A DNA stretch of 64,000 bases from Streptomyces sp. NBC_01669 (GCF_026339735.1 NZ_JAPEQG010000001.1:3162001-3226000), one strand, 5' to 3'; shown: positions 22,820 through 33,503, counted from the stretch's first letter. Made by a program: numbers and translations. Notes: generated from the letters alone by a model not told the origin.

Positions 22820-23896
22820 TTATGCGGCGGCGAGCTTGGCGGCGGAGTCGGCGTCGACACAGGCCTGGATCACTGCGTCCAGCTCCCCGTCGAGCACCTG
22901 GTCCAAGTTGTACGCCTTGAAGCCGACGCGGTGGTCCGAGATCCGGTTTTCCGGGAAGTTGTACGTACGGATCTTCTCGGAACGGTCGACGGTACGCACC
23001 TGGCTGCGTCGGACGTCCGAGGCTTCCTGCTCGGCCGCTTCCTGGGCCGCGGCAAGCAGTCGCGAACGCAGGATACGCATCGCCTGCTCCTTGTTCTGGA
23101 GCTGGCTCTTCTCGTTCTGGCAGGAGGCGACGACACCGGTCGGCAGGTGCGTGATGCGGACGGCGGAGTCCGTGGTGTTGACGGACTGGCCGCCGGGGCC
23201 CGAGGACCGGTAGACGTCGATACGGAGATCGTTGGCGTGGATCTCGACGTCGACCTCCTCCGCCTCGGGCGTGACGAGCACACCGGCGGCGGAGGTGTGG
23301 ATGCGGCCCTGCGACTCGGTGGACGGCACGCGCTGCACGCGGTGCACCCCGCCCTCGTACTTCAGCCGGGCCCACACGCCCTGGCCGGGCTCGGTGGCAC
23401 CGTTGCCGCCCTTGGTCTTCACGGCGACCTGGACGTCCTTGTAGCCGCCGAGCTCGGACTCGGTGGAGTCGATGATCTCGGTCTTCCAGCCGATGCGCTC
23501 GGCGTACCGCAGATACATGCGCAGCAGATCGCCGGCGAAGAGGGCGGACTCGTCGCCGCCCGCACCCGCCTTGATCTCCAGGAGCACGTCCTTGTCGTCA
23601 CTGGGGTCGCGGGGGACCAGGAGGAGGCGGAGCTTCTCGGTGAGCTCTTCGCGCTGCTTCTCCAGGTCCTTGACCTCGGCGGCGAACTCGGGGTCGTCCG
23701 CGGCGAGCTCGCGGGCGGTTTCGATGTCGTCACCGGTCTGCTTCCAGGAGCGGTACGCACCGACGATCGGGGTCAGCTCGGCGTAGCGCTTGTTGAGCTT
23801 GCGCGCGTTGGCCTGGTCGGCGTGGACCGCGGGATCCGCGAGCTTCTTCTCAAGATCGGCCTGTTCGCCGATCAGTTCCTCGACCGCCTCGAACAT
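22820..23896 (-). CDS. prfA: Peptide chain release factor 1
   Basis: The 358-residue RF1 terminates translation at UAA and UAG. It has the peptidyl-hydrolysis motif GPGGQSVN near residue 232. The tripeptide anticodon loop and the C-terminal segment ([19 protein letters not shown]) are intact. It begins [11 protein letters not shown]. Its gene neighbour prmC is the enzyme that methylates it. Confidence 0.97.
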   Translation of the reverse strand: MFEAVEELIGEQADLEKKLADPAVHADQANARKLNKRYAELTPIVGAYRSWKQTGDDIETARELAADDPEFAAEVKDLEKQREELTEKLRLLLVPRDPSDDKDVLLEIKAGAGGDESALFAGDLLRMYLRYAERIGWKTEIIDSTESELGGYKDVQVAVKTKGGNGATEPGQGVWARLKYEGGVHRVQRVPSTESQGRIHTSAAGVLVTPEAEEVDVEIHANDLRIDVYRSSGPGGQSVNTTDSAVRITHLPTGVVASCQNEKSQLQNKEQAMRILRSRLLAAAQEAAEQEASDVRRSQVRTVDRSEKIRTYNFPENRISDHRVGFKAYNLDQVLDGELDAVIQACVDADSAAKLAAA

Positions 23897-24018
23897 CGGG
23901 GGCTCCTGGGGGTGGGGTATCCCCTGCTCATCAAGAGCTTGGGGAAGTTACTCGATATGCCTGCTGCACGGCGTCGTGCTGTCCGGGCGGGGTGCGGGGG
24001 ACCCCGTACACCCGGCCG

Positions 24019-24041
24019 GAAAAAAACGCCGGCCTCGGCGC
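24019..24041 (-). terminator. Intrinsic terminator after rpmE
   Basis: On the minus strand a CGCCG-AGGC-CGGCG hairpin is followed immediately by seven T residues (A7 at 24020-24026). A second stem GGCGCC/GGCGCC lies just before it. It separates rpmE from prfA. Confidence 0.8.
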
Positions 24042-24079
24042 CCCCGGAAGAGGGCGCCAAGGACCGGCGCATGAGCTCG

Positions 24080-24304
24080 CTACTTGCTGGCGGAGCCTGC
24101 AGCCTTGCCGAAGCGGGCCTCGAAGCGGGCCACACGGCCACCGGTGTCGAGGATCTTCTGCTTGCCCGTGTAGAACGGGTGGCACTCGGAGCAGACGTCG
24201 GCGCGGATGTTGCCGCCGTCGATGGTGCTCCGGGTGGTGAACGACGCGCCACAGGTGCAGCTGACCTGCGTCTCGACGTACTCGGGGTGGATATCGCGCT
24301 TCAA
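24080..24304 (-). CDS. rpmE: 50S ribosomal protein L31, zinc-binding (C+) form
   Basis: The 74-residue protein carries the C-x-C and C-x-x-C zinc-ribbon cysteines (VSCTCGASF and [14 protein letters not shown]). It is therefore the zinc-dependent form rather than the C-minus zinc-free paralog that Zur induces. It begins [14 protein letters not shown]. Confidence 0.97.
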   Translation of the reverse strand: MKRDIHPEYVETQVSCTCGASFTTRSTIDGGNIRADVCSECHPFYTGKQKILDTGGRVARFEARFGKAAGSASK

Positions 24305-24485
24305 GGGTGTCTCCTAGGTTCGGGAGGGCGCCGGGTCGCACGCGCGGATTGCGCATCCGTGAACCGGGGCCGACGTACCAGTCTGCCAGGACCGGCCGTA
24401 TCTCCCAAAACCGGGGGCGGGTCGCAACTATTCCCGACCGTTCGGGAACACATCGTGACTGTCCTGTTACTGATGTGACGGAGGT

Positions 24486-25589
24486 CTACTGGACGACCTT
24501 GCCGGCCTCGCCCTTGTCACCCGCCGACTTCTCGGTGGCGGAGGCCGGGATCGGCTTGTCGTGCTTGAGGGCGGTCCACACCTGCTGCGCGGACTCCTCC
24601 AGCGGTATGACGCGGTTCGGGTCGGCCGGGTCGTACTGCACGGGCATCGTCACCATGGTGACGTTCTTCGAGCCGAGCCCCTTGAGACCGGTGGCGAAAC
24701 CGGTGAGGTTCTTGACCGAACCCAGGTCGGAGTCGGTGGTGACGGCCTTCGTCGCCGTGTCCGCGAGATCGAACAGGGTCTTGGGGTTCGAGAACACCCC
24801 GACGCTCTTCGCCTGTTCCATCAGCGCCTTGATGAACGCCTGCTGGAGCTGGATGCGGCCGAGGTCGCTGCCGTCGCCGACGCTCTTGCGGGTGCGGACC
24901 AGTCCGAGCGACTGCTCCCCGTCGAGGGTGTGGGTGCCGGGCTGCAGACGCAGATGGCTCTTGGAGTCGTCGATCGCCTGCGTGGTGGTGATCTTGACGC
25001 CGCCGAGCTGGTCGATGAGCTTCTTGAAGCCGGTGAAGTCGACCTCGACGTAGTGGTCCATGCGGATGCCGGACATCGACTCGACGGTCTTGACCGCGCA
25101 GGCCGGTCCGCCGACCTCGTACGCCGTGTTGAACATCGCGCGCCGCTGGCCCGCGACCGTCTCACCGGTGGTGTCGCTCGTGCAGTCGGGGCGGGTGACG
25201 AGGGTGTCGCGCGGGATGGAGACGACGCTTGCCGTCTTGTGGCCCTTGTTGACGTGCACGACCATCGCGGTGTCCGAGCGGGCGGAGCCTTCGTCCACGC
25301 CGTACGCGGAGTTCGCGCCGGAGCGGGAGTCGGAGCCGAGGACGAGGATGTCCTGCGAGCCGTTGTCGACGTCGACGGGGCGGTTCTTGCCGAGCGCGGC
25401 GTTGATGTCGACGGCCTTGAGATTGTCGTTGAGCTTGACGTACGCGTATCCCAGCCCGGTACCGCCGATGACGACCACACCGGCCGCGGTCCAGGCGGCT
25501 ATGCCCATGGCCCTGCGACGGCGGGACGGCTTCCTCCGGCGCTTGCCGGTGGCGCGTATTCGGGTGCTGCTGCCGCTCTGCCCGCTCAT
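24486..25589 (-). CDS. LytR-CpsA-Psr (LCP) family phosphotransferase
   Basis: The 367-residue envelope protein has an N-terminal cytoplasmic basic tail (GKRRRKPSRRRRAMG), one membrane segment (IAAWTAAGVVVIGGTGLGYAYV) and an extracytoplasmic LCP domain. Family landmarks are ILVLGSDSRSG, SDTAMVVHVNKGHKTASVVSIPRDTLV with the Arg/Asp lipid-phosphate site, and the YVEVDFTGFKKLIDQLGGV motif. LCP enzymes transfer polymers such as teichoic or arabinogalactan chains from undecaprenyl-phosphate to peptidoglycan. The TagO-like initiator lies about 6 kb downstream in the same orientation. Confidence 0.94.
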   Translation of the reverse strand: MSGQSGSSTRIRATGKRRRKPSRRRRAMGIAAWTAAGVVVIGGTGLGYAYVKLNDNLKAVDINAALGKNRPVDVDNGSQDILVLGSDSRSGANSAYGVDEGSARSDTAMVVHVNKGHKTASVVSIPRDTLVTRPDCTSDTTGETVAGQRRAMFNTAYEVGGPACAVKTVESMSGIRMDHYVEVDFTGFKKLIDQLGGVKITTTQAIDDSKSHLRLQPGTHTLDGEQSLGLVRTRKSVGDGSDLGRIQLQQAFIKALMEQAKSVGVFSNPKTLFDLADTATKAVTTDSDLGSVKNLTGFATGLKGLGSKNVTMVTMPVQYDPADPNRVIPLEESAQQVWTALKHDKPIPASATEKSAGDKGEAGKVVQ

Positions 25590-25877
25590 CCGTCTCCCTC
25601 GGTCCTCGCCTGCTCCCGGCTACCCCCTGCTGTGGTGTTCGGGCACTGGTTGTATCGCCTTGTCGCCATTTCGTACGACGCCGTGACTCGTTGAAGGGTT
25701 GCACAACGACCTGTGATGCCCGGGTGAGGACGGAACCCGCGCGCAGCGCCGGTGAACAGCCGGTGATCCCGCGCCCACCTGCGGTTTCTTGCCCGTTACA
25801 GCCAAATCGGGCGCGGAAGCGAAACGATCGCCGTGTGGCGAAGGTCTCGGATCGGGCGGTTCGAGGAAAAGACCGGG

Positions 25878-25923
25878 AAAAAAGGGCCGACCCCGTCACC
25901 GAAGTGGCGGGGTCGGCCCTTTT
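25878..25923. terminator. Strong bidirectional terminator between rho and the LCP gene
   Basis: The perfect arms AAAGGGCCGACCCCG and CGGGGTCGGCCCTTT enclose a 12-nt loop. A-runs at the left side become T6 in the rho direction, and T4 follows in the other. It lies 39 nt past the rho stop. The rest of 25590-25961 holds no recognisable gene; it must contain the LCP promoter. Confidence 0.85.
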
Positions 25924-25961
25924 GACGACCGGCGGTCCAGGACTGCCGGGACGGTACGAGG

Positions 25962-27995
25962 TCAGTCGTTGCCGTTGCCCGGAGCGGGCGTCGTCTTCTG
26001 GATCTGGAGCAGGAACTCCGCGTTGGACTGGGTCTTCTTCATCCGGTCCAGGAGCAGCTCGATCGCCTGCTGCTGGTCGAGCGCGTGGAGCACCCGGCGC
26101 AGCTTCCAGACAATCGCCAACTCGTCGCTGCCGAGCAGGATTTCTTCCTTACGGGTGCTGGACGCGTCGACGTCCACCGCCGGGAAGATGCGCTTGTCCG
26201 AGAGCTTCCGGTCGAGCTTGAGCTCCATGTTGCCGGTGCCCTTGAACTCCTCGAAGATCACCTCGTCCATGCGCGAGCCGGTCTCGACGAGCGCGGTGGC
26301 CAGGATGGTCAGCGAGCCGCCGTCCTCGATGTTGCGCGCGGCACCGAAGAATCGCTTCGGCGGGTACAGCGCGGTCGAGTCGACACCGCCGGACAGGATG
26401 CGGCCGGATGCCGGGGCCGCGAGGTTGTACGCGCGACCGAGGCGGGTGATCGAGTCCAGCAGGACGACCACGTCGTGACCCAGCTCGACGAGACGCTTGG
26501 CGCGCTCGATGGCCAGCTCGGCGACGGTGGTGTGGTCCTCGGCGGGACGGTCGAAGGTCGAGGAGATGACCTCGCCCTTCACCGACCGCTGCATGTCGGT
26601 GACCTCTTCCGGACGCTCGTCGACCAGGACGACCATCAGGTGGCACTCGGGGCTGTTGACGGTGATCGCGTTCGCGATCGCCTGCAGGATCATGGTCTTG
26701 CCGGTCTTCGGCGGGGCCACGATCAGGCCTCGCTGGCCCTTGCCGATGGGAGCGACCAGGTCGATGATCCGCGTCGTCAGGACGTTGGAGTCGGTCTCCA
26801 GACGGAGCCGGTCCTGCGGGTAGAGCGGGGTCAGCTTCTGGAACTCCGGGCGGCCGCGGCCGGATTCCGGCGCCATTCCGTTGACGGAGTCGAGGCGGAC
26901 GAGCGCGTTGAACTTCTCGCGGCGCTCGCCGTCCTTGGGCTGGCGCACCGCACCGGTGACGTGGTCACCCTTGCGCAGGCCGTTCTTGCGGACCTGGGCG
27001 AGCGAGACGTACACGTCGTTCGGGCCCGGCAGGTAGCCGGAGGTCCGGATGAACGCGTAGTTGTCGAGGATGTCCAGGATGCCCGCGACGGGGATCAGGA
27101 CGTCGTCGTCGGTGACCGGCGGTGCGTCGCTCGCGAAGTCGTCGCGGCCACGACGGCCACGGCGGTCGCGGTAGCGGCCACGGCGGCCGCGACGGCCACC
27201 TGCCTCGTCGTCGTAACCGTCGTCCTGCGGGCCGCCGCCACCCTGCTGGCTCTGCCCCTGGCCCTGGCGCTGCTGGCGCTGGCCGCCCTGCTGCCCCTGG
27301 CCGCCGCCCTGCTCGTCGCCCTTGCCACGGCGGTCGCGCTGACGGTCACGGCGGTCGCCGCGCTCACCGCGGTCGCCACGCTCACCGCGGTCGCCACGCT
27401 CACCGCGGTCGCCACGCTCACCGCGCTGACCACGGCGGCCCTCGGCGGTGTCCACGGCGGCTTCGGCCTTCGCCTCGGAGCGGTCCTCGCCCTTCGGCTC
27501 GGCCTGCGTCTCCACCTTGGCCTCGACCTTGGGTTCCGCCTTGGTTTCCGGGCTGCCCGCCTGCGCGGTCGCACGGCGCCGACGGCGCTCGCCCGCGGGC
27601 TGGTCGTCACTGGCCGGCTGGCCGGGGATGTCGATCTGCTGCTGAGCCGTGGCCTTCTCGGCGGGCGCGGCGGCGGACTCGTCCCCGGTGCGCGACTTGG
27701 AGGTGGCGCGCCGCTTGGGCTTGGTCTCGGCGTCCACGGCAGCGGCCTTGGGCGCAGCAGTGCCGGCCTGCGCCTCCTTGATGACCTCGATCAGCTGGCT
27801 CTTGCGCATCCGCGCAGTGCCCTTGATGCCGAGGCCGGACGCGACCTGCTGCAGCTCGGCCAGGACCATGCCATCGAGGCCGGTGCCGGAGCGGCGGCGC
27901 CGTGCGGTGGTGCCAGTGGCAGCACCTTCGGCGGGCGCGGCGCTGTCGACGGTCTTGTCGGCAGTCACGCCCATCAGATCGGTGGTGTCGCTCAC
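25962..27995 (-). CDS. rho: Transcription termination factor Rho with Arg/Gly/Asp-rich insert
   Basis: The 677-residue Rho carries the large N-terminal insert typical of actinobacteria, here including four GER-GDR-type repeats (RGERGD) and glutamine/glycine-rich stretches between about residues 190 and 310. The C-terminal half has the RNA-binding domain, the P-loop GPPKTGKT-equivalent (APPKTGKTM) and the family ends. It is a ring ATPase that releases RNA from RNA polymerase. The GTG at 27995 with AAGGAC at 6-nt spacing is the chosen start; the frame runs on upstream to 28130 without a ribosome site. A long leader precedes it. Confidence 0.96.
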   Translation of the reverse strand: MSDTTDLMGVTADKTVDSAAPAEGAATGTTARRRRSGTGLDGMVLAELQQVASGLGIKGTARMRKSQLIEVIKEAQAGTAAPKAAAVDAETKPKRRATSKSRTGDESAAAPAEKATAQQQIDIPGQPASDDQPAGERRRRRATAQAGSPETKAEPKVEAKVETQAEPKGEDRSEAKAEAAVDTAEGRRGQRGERGDRGERGDRGERGDRGERGDRRDRQRDRRGKGDEQGGGQGQQGGQRQQRQGQGQSQQGGGGPQDDGYDDEAGGRRGRRGRYRDRRGRRGRDDFASDAPPVTDDDVLIPVAGILDILDNYAFIRTSGYLPGPNDVYVSLAQVRKNGLRKGDHVTGAVRQPKDGERREKFNALVRLDSVNGMAPESGRGRPEFQKLTPLYPQDRLRLETDSNVLTTRIIDLVAPIGKGQRGLIVAPPKTGKTMILQAIANAITVNSPECHLMVVLVDERPEEVTDMQRSVKGEVISSTFDRPAEDHTTVAELAIERAKRLVELGHDVVVLLDSITRLGRAYNLAAPASGRILSGGVDSTALYPPKRFFGAARNIEDGGSLTILATALVETGSRMDEVIFEEFKGTGNMELKLDRKLSDKRIFPAVDVDASSTRKEEILLGSDELAIVWKLRRVLHALDQQQAIELLLDRMKKTQSNAEFLLQIQKTTPAPGNGND
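27361..27432. repeat. 18-bp tandem repeat inside rho
   Basis: The unit CGCTCACCGCGGTCGCCA (plus-strand reading) occurs three times perfectly and a fourth time with changes. It encodes the Arg-Gly-Glu-Arg-Gly-Asp repeats of the Rho insert, an RG-rich RNA-binding-like stretch. Confidence 0.85.
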
Positions 27996-28379
27996 GAAGG
28001 GTCCTTCCCTGGAGCGGACGTCGGCCTTCTGGCTCGGCGACCGGTTGTGCTGTCCGACTGCGGTCTTTTGATCTTGCGGACCGTGCCGGGGCGGTGGTCC
28101 GCCGGGTACGGCGGAGAGATGAATGTGCAAAGGTCCGGCGCGAGCATCCCCCTGCTCGGCCCACTCCTGGACAAGCGAGGGGTGTCGTGCCGGTTCCGGA
28201 GCGTGCTCGAAACTGCTCAGGCAGGCTGCTCAGGCAGTTGGGGAGGCTCTCGGAAGAAATGGTGGCCCCGGAAAGGGACACGAAGCAACGCGCCACATAG
28301 ACGTCGGTTGCAGACTTGAGGTTAACACTACCGGCTCCAACAAACATTCCCCCTCTCACTCACCGGCAATCACTTCTCG
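27996..28379 (-). promoter_or_regulatory. Long rho leader and promoter region, no gene seen
   Basis: The 384 nt between the thrB stop and the rho start codon hold no supported gene. The one open frame (back to 28359) is out of phase with rho and lacks similarity. A long 5' leader fits the autoregulation by premature termination known for rho genes. No specific element could be assigned. Confidence 0.35.
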
Positions 28380-29297
28380 CTACGGGGCGAGCGGCAACAC
28401 ACTCGCACCCGAGGCGTCGAGAGTGAGCCGGTTGGCCGCCCATCCCTCGCCCGCCAGCCGTGCGACCTTGTCGGCCGCACCGTCCTCGGCCAGCGCGAGC
28501 ACGGTCGGCCCGGCACCGGAGATGACTGCAGGGACGCCGTCGGCGCGCAGTCGGTTCACAAGTTCCACGCTCTCCGGCATCGCCGGAGAGCGATATTCCT
28601 GGTGCAGTCGGTCCTCGGTCGCGGCGAGCAGCAGCTCCGGGCGCCGTGTCATGGCCTCGACGAGGAGCGCCGCACGGCCTGCGTTGAACGCGGCGTCGAC
28701 GTGCGGGACGGTGCGCGGCAGCAGTCCGCGGGCCGTCTCGGTGAGGACCGGCCTGCCGGGGACGAAAACCACCGGAACGATGGAATCGGAGGGATCCATC
28801 CTGATCGCCCGGGCGGATCCGCCGTCCATCCAGGCAAGCGTGAAGCCGCCGAGCAGGCATGCGGCGACGTTGTCGGGGTGGCCCTCGATCTCGGTGGCGA
28901 GCTCCAGCAGTGCCGCGTCGTCGAGCCGGGCGTCGCCGCCGGTGGTCACGGCGCGGGCCGCGACGATGCCGGCGCAGATGGCGGCGGAGGACGAGCCGAG
29001 GCCGCGCCCGTGCGGGATGCGGTTGGCGCAGACGATCTCCAGGCCGCGGGGCTGTCCGCCGAGCAGGTCGAAGGCGGTGCGCAGGGAGCGCACGAGGAGG
29101 TGACTCTCATCGCGGGGCAGGGTGTCGGCACCCTCGCCGGCGATGTCGATGTGCAGGCCGGAGTCGGCGACGCGGACGACGACGTCGTCGTAGAGCCCCA
29201 GCGACAGGCCGAGGGCGTCAAAACCCGGGCCCAGGTTGGCGCTGGTAGCAGGGACGCGCACCCGGACGGCGGCGGCTCGGAAGGCGGGACCGGCCAT
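28380..29297 (-). CDS. thrB: Homoserine kinase
   Basis: The 305-residue GHMP-family kinase phosphorylates L-homoserine with ATP, the penultimate step of threonine synthesis. The ATP loop GRGLGSSSAAICAG near residue 95 and the start region VRVRVPATSANLGPGFDALG are diagnostic. The start at 29297 is chosen by similarity, with AAGGAG 13 nt upstream; the frame upstream to 29624 is not coding. It follows thrC by 259 nt, a gap with no gene. Confidence 0.96.
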   Translation of the reverse strand: MAGPAFRAAAVRVRVPATSANLGPGFDALGLSLGLYDDVVVRVADSGLHIDIAGEGADTLPRDESHLLVRSLRTAFDLLGGQPRGLEIVCANRIPHGRGLGSSSAAICAGIVAARAVTTGGDARLDDAALLELATEIEGHPDNVAACLLGGFTLAWMDGGSARAIRMDPSDSIVPVVFVPGRPVLTETARGLLPRTVPHVDAAFNAGRAALLVEAMTRRPELLLAATEDRLHQEYRSPAMPESVELVNRLRADGVPAVISGAGPTVLALAEDGAADKVARLAGEGWAANRLTLDASGASVLPLAP

Positions 29298-29556
29298 CGC
29301 TTCGACGACTCTCCTTGTGAGGCAGCGGGGATGTGTTGCGGTGGGGATTGTGGCGGTGGATCTTTCGTAAGCCTGTGGAGAACCCGATGGCCACGACGGC
29401 AGCACCGCGGCAGGTGCGGCGTGGCAGGTTGGGTACAGCTTATCGAAGGAAGGTTCTGTCGCGACATAGGGCGCACAGGAGGCGCACGATGCGTGTCGCA
29501 CGCCTCCCATGCGCTCTCCGCCCCGAAAAGAGGCGGTTGAGCTGCTGTTGTTCCGG

Positions 29557-30627
29557 TTACGCGAGGCCCAGCTTCTCCGCGGCGGTGGCCGCGTCGACCG
29601 GTACCGTGACCGGCTGCGGGGCACCCGCGACGGCCCAGTCGGGATCCTTCAGGCCGTTGCCGGTGACCGTGCAGACGATCTTCTGGCCCGGGTCGACCTT
29701 GCCCTCTTCGGCGGCCTTGAGCAGACCGGCGACCGACGCGGCTGAGGCGGGCTCGACAAAGACGCCCTCCTGCGAGGCCAACAGCCGGTAGGCGGCCAGG
29801 ATCTGACGGTCCGTGACCTCGTCGATGAAGCCGCCCGACTCGTCCCGCGCGGCCAGCGCGTACTGCCAGGAGGCCGGGTTGCCGATCCTGATCGCGGTGG
29901 CGATGGTCGACGGGTCCTTGACGACCTCGCCGCGGACGATGGGCGCGGAGCCGGAGGCCTGGAAGCCCCACATGCGCGGCTTGTGCGTGGACATCGCGTC
30001 CGCCGCGTACTCCGTGTAACCCTTCCAGTACGCGGTGATGTTGCCCGCGTTGCCGACCGGCAGGACGTGGATGTCCGGGGCGTCGCCGAGCGCGTCGACG
30101 ATCTCGAACGCCGCGGTCTTCTGGCCCTCGATCCGCACCGGATTGACCGAATTGACCAGCGCCACCGGGTAGTTGTCCGAGAGCGAGCGGGCCAGCGTCA
30201 GGCAGTCGTCGAAGTTGCCGTCGACCTGCAGGATCTTGGCGCCGTGGACGAGCGCCTGGCCCATCTTGCCGAGCGCGATCTTACCCTGCGGCACGAGGAC
30301 GGCGCAGACCATACCGGCCCGCACCGCGTACGCGGCGGCGGAGGCGGAGGTGTTGCCGGTGGAGGCACAGATGACTGCCTGCGCGCCCTCCTCCTTGGCC
30401 CGGGTGATCGCCATCGTCATCCCGCGGTCCTTGAAGGACCCGGTGGGGTTGGCGCCCTCCACCTTGAGGTGCACCTCGCAGCCCGTACGCTCGGAGAGGA
30501 CCTGAGCGGGAACGAGCGGCGTACCACCCTCACGAAGCGTGACGACCTGCGTCGTGCTCGTGACCGGGAGACGGTCCCGGTACTCCTCGATGATGCCGCG
30601 CCACTGGTGGGTGCCCTTGGTGGTCAT
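29557..30627 (-). CDS. thrC: Threonine synthase
   Basis: The 356-residue PLP enzyme converts O-phosphohomoserine to threonine. The PLP lysine is in [11 protein letters not shown] near residue 60 and the phosphate-binding loop is LPVGNAGNI. It is the short, bacterial class without the long N-terminal extension. It lies 6 nt after the hom stop and is probably co-transcribed with hom. Confidence 0.97.
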   Translation of the reverse strand: MTTKGTHQWRGIIEEYRDRLPVTSTTQVVTLREGGTPLVPAQVLSERTGCEVHLKVEGANPTGSFKDRGMTMAITRAKEEGAQAVICASTGNTSASAAAYAVRAGMVCAVLVPQGKIALGKMGQALVHGAKILQVDGNFDDCLTLARSLSDNYPVALVNSVNPVRIEGQKTAAFEIVDALGDAPDIHVLPVGNAGNITAYWKGYTEYAADAMSTHKPRMWGFQASGSAPIVRGEVVKDPSTIATAIRIGNPASWQYALAARDESGGFIDEVTDRQILAAYRLLASQEGVFVEPASAASVAGLLKAAEEGKVDPGQKIVCTVTGNGLKDPDWAVAGAPQPVTVPVDAATAAEKLGLA

Positions 30628-30633
30628 GGGTCC

Positions 30634-31989
30634 TTACTCCCCTTCAACACGCATGATGCTGGCGACACCGCGCACGGTGTCGAGCTTGCGCAGCGCCTCG
30701 ACGGTCGCCGAGAGGGCGGCGTCGGGCGCGCGGTGGGTGACGACGACGAGGGAAGCCTCGCCGCCTTCGCCCGCCCGTCGCCCGCCGCCACCCTGCTCGA
30801 TGGCGACTTCGTCGCCGCTGCCTGGATTTCGGCCTTGCTGGCGGACCGTATCGATGGATACGCCCTGTTCGGCGAAGACCGTCGCGACCTGGGCGAGTAC
30901 GCCAGGCTTGTCGGCCACGTCGAGGCTGATGTGGTACCGCGTGACGACCTCGCCCATGGGGCTGACCGGCAGACGCGTGTACGCGGACTCACCGGGGCCG
31001 GTGGCCTCGCCGAGCTTGTTGCGGCAGACCGCGACCAGGTCGCCGAGGACCGCGGAGGCGGTCGGCGAGCCACCGGCGCCGGGGCCGTAGAACATCAGCT
31101 GCCCGGCGGCCTCGGCCTCCACGAAGACCGCGTTGTACGCCTCGCGGACGGAGGCCAGCGGGTGGCTGAGCGGGATCATCGCGGGGTGCACGCGCGCGGT
31201 GACGGACTGCCCGTCGGCGGCCCGCTCGCAGATGGCGAGGAGCTTGACGGTGCAGCCCATGCGGCGGGCCGAGGCGATGTCGGCGGCGGTGACCTCGGTG
31301 ATGCCCTCGCGGTGCACCTCACCGATCTTCACCCGGGTGTGGAAGGCGATCCCGGCGAGGATCGCGGCCTTGGCGGCGGCGTCGAAGCCCTCGACGTCGG
31401 CGGTCGGGTCGGCCTCGGCGTATCCGAGGGCAGTGGCCTCGTCGAGCGCCTCGGAGTAGCCGGCGCCGCTGGTGTCCATCTTGTCGAGGATGAAGTTGGT
31501 CGTGCCGTTGACGATGCCGAGCACCCGGTTGACCTTGTCGCCGGCGAGGGACTCGCGCAACGGCCGTACGAGCGGAATGGCGCCGGCGACGGCCGCCTCG
31601 TAGTAGAGGTCCCGGCCGTACTGCTCGGCGGCGGCGTGCAGTGCGGCGCCGTCCTCGGCGAGCAGCGCCTTGTTGGCGGAGACGACGCTCGCGCCGTGCT
31701 CGAAGGCGGTGGTGATGAGCGTGCGGGCGGGCTCGATGCCGCCGATGACCTCGACGACGACGTCGATGTCGCCCCGTTTGACCAGGGCGGTCGCATCGGT
31801 GGTGATGAGTGCGGGGTCGATGCCCTCGCGCACCTTGGAAGGACGGCGGACGGCGACGCCGGCGAGCTCCACGGGCGCGCCGATGCGCGCGGCGAGGTCG
31901 TCGGCGTGCGTCGTCATGATGCGCGCCACCTCTGAGCCGACCACTCCACAGCCCAGCAGCGCCACCTTCAGCGGACGCGTACGCATCAT
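30634..31989 (-). CDS. hom: Homoserine dehydrogenase
   Basis: The 451-residue enzyme reduces aspartate semialdehyde to homoserine at the branch point to threonine and methionine. It has the Rossmann motif LGCGVVGSEVARI near the N-terminus, the catalytic region with ALGYAEADPTADVEGFDAAAK, and a C-terminal ACT domain (GVLAQVATVFAEQGVSIDTV) that usually mediates threonine feedback. Two adjacent ATGs (31989 and 31986) follow GAGGTCGG; the second has better spacing. The ACT domain carries a glycine-rich insertion (EQGGGGRRAGEGGE). Confidence 0.96.
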   Translation of the reverse strand: MMRTRPLKVALLGCGVVGSEVARIMTTHADDLAARIGAPVELAGVAVRRPSKVREGIDPALITTDATALVKRGDIDVVVEVIGGIEPARTLITTAFEHGASVVSANKALLAEDGAALHAAAEQYGRDLYYEAAVAGAIPLVRPLRESLAGDKVNRVLGIVNGTTNFILDKMDTSGAGYSEALDEATALGYAEADPTADVEGFDAAAKAAILAGIAFHTRVKIGEVHREGITEVTAADIASARRMGCTVKLLAICERAADGQSVTARVHPAMIPLSHPLASVREAYNAVFVEAEAAGQLMFYGPGAGGSPTASAVLGDLVAVCRNKLGEATGPGESAYTRLPVSPMGEVVTRYHISLDVADKPGVLAQVATVFAEQGVSIDTVRQQGRNPGSGDEVAIEQGGGGRRAGEGGEASLVVVTHRAPDAALSATVEALRKLDTVRGVASIMRVEGE

Positions 31990-32085
31990 CCGACCTCGTT
32001 TCTCATACATGCTCATGTGTGGACCAGTCTCACTCACCGGACGGGCGTTTCTGTCACCCGTCCGGATCCTGAGACATCTATTTCA

Positions 32086-33477
32086 TCAACCGACATCAAG
32101 ACGCAGGAGATCTTCCTCCGTCTCCCGCCGGACGATCACGCGCGCCTCTCCGTCGCGCACGGCGACGACGGGCGGGCGCAGCGCGTGGTTGTAGTTGCTC
32201 GCCATGGAGCGGCAGTAGGCGCCGGTGGCGGGCACCGCGATCAGGTCGCCGGGCGCGAGGTCCGACGGCAGGAACGCGTCCTTGACCACGATGTCGCCGC
32301 TCTCGCAGTGCTTGCCGACGACGCGGACGAGCATGGGCTCGGCGTCGGAGCGGCGGGAGACGAGCGCGACGGAGTACTCGGCGTCGTACAGCGCGGTGCG
32401 GATGTTGTCCGACATGCCGCCGTCGACACTGACGTACGTACGGAGCCCTTCGAGGTGCTTGAGGGTGCCGACCTCGTACAACGTGAACGCGGTGGGTCCG
32501 ACGACGGCGCGCCCCGGCTCGACCGAGATCCGCGGGGTGGCGAGCCCGGCCGCCTCGCACTCGCGGGTCACGATGTCGCCGAGCGCCTTGGCGATCTCGT
32601 GCGGCTCGCGCGGGTCGTCGTCGGAGGTGTACGCGATGCCGAGGCCACCGCCGAGGTCGATCTCCGGCAGTTCGATGCCGTGCTCGTCGCGCACCTCGGC
32701 GAGGAGCTGGACCACACGTCGGGCGGAGACCTCGAAGCCGGCCATGTCGAAGATCTGCGAGCCGATGTGCGAGTGGATGCCGATGAGTTCGAGCCCGTCG
32801 AGGGCGAGCGCCCGGCGGACCGCCTCGGCGGCCTCTCCCCCGGCCAGCGCGATGCCGAACTTCTGGTCCTCGTGCGCGGTGGCGATGAACTCGTGGGTGT
32901 GCGCCTCGACGCCGACGGTCACCCGGATCTGTACGCGCTGCCGCTTGCCGAGCCGCTGCGCGACGTGCGAGACCCGGACGATCTCCTGGAACGAGTCGAG
33001 CACGATCCGCCCGACGCCGGCCTCGATGGCGCGCTCGATCTCGGCGACGGTCTTGTTGTTGCCGTGGAAGGCGATGCGTTCGGCGGGCATCCCGGCGTCG
33101 AGCGCGGTGGTCAGCTCACCACCGGAACAGACGTCGAGGTTGAGCCCCTCCTCCTGGAGCCAGCGCACGACGGCCCGCGAAAGGAACGCCTTTCCGGCGT
33201 AGAAGACATCGGCGTCCCGCCCGAAGGCGTCGGCCCAGGCGCGGCAGCGGGCGCGGAAGTCGCTCTCGTCGAGGAAGTAGGCGGGCGTCCCGAATTCCTC
33301 GGCCAGCCGGGTCACTTCGATCCCGCCGACGGCGACGACGCCGTCGTCGTTGCGGGAGACCGTACGGGCCCAGACCTTCTCGTCGAGGGCGTTGAGGTCG
33401 GCGGGCGGGGCTGCGTAGTGGCCCTCGGTCAGGACGTCGGCGTGACGGGGACCGGCGGGGTGTGCGGATCGGCTCAT
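32086..33477 (-). CDS. lysA: Diaminopimelate decarboxylase
   Basis: The 463-residue PLP enzyme of the alanine-racemase fold makes L-lysine from meso-diaminopimelate. It has the PLP lysine in [10 protein letters not shown], the glycine-rich phosphate loop [10 protein letters not shown], the C-terminal catalytic Cys segment HCESGDIV and the [12 protein letters not shown] signature. The start at 33477 is supported by family length. The frame continues upstream into the argS-like gene in a different reading frame. Confidence 0.97.
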   Translation of the reverse strand: MSRSAHPAGPRHADVLTEGHYAAPPADLNALDEKVWARTVSRNDDGVVAVGGIEVTRLAEEFGTPAYFLDESDFRARCRAWADAFGRDADVFYAGKAFLSRAVVRWLQEEGLNLDVCSGGELTTALDAGMPAERIAFHGNNKTVAEIERAIEAGVGRIVLDSFQEIVRVSHVAQRLGKRQRVQIRVTVGVEAHTHEFIATAHEDQKFGIALAGGEAAEAVRRALALDGLELIGIHSHIGSQIFDMAGFEVSARRVVQLLAEVRDEHGIELPEIDLGGGLGIAYTSDDDPREPHEIAKALGDIVTRECEAAGLATPRISVEPGRAVVGPTAFTLYEVGTLKHLEGLRTYVSVDGGMSDNIRTALYDAEYSVALVSRRSDAEPMLVRVVGKHCESGDIVVKDAFLPSDLAPGDLIAVPATGAYCRSMASNYNHALRPPVVAVRDGEARVIVRRETEEDLLRLDVG

Positions 33478-33503
33478 GGTGTTGCTCTGCTCTCTCAGGT
33501 CTC

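Noticed and set aside
27361..27432. CRISPR-like spacing of 18-bp repeats
   Set aside because: The repeats are contiguous, in frame, and encode the Rho insert; there are no spacers.
26085..28319. 744-codon plus-strand frame over rho
   Set aside because: It is antisense to rho, with repetitive low-complexity product and no start signal.
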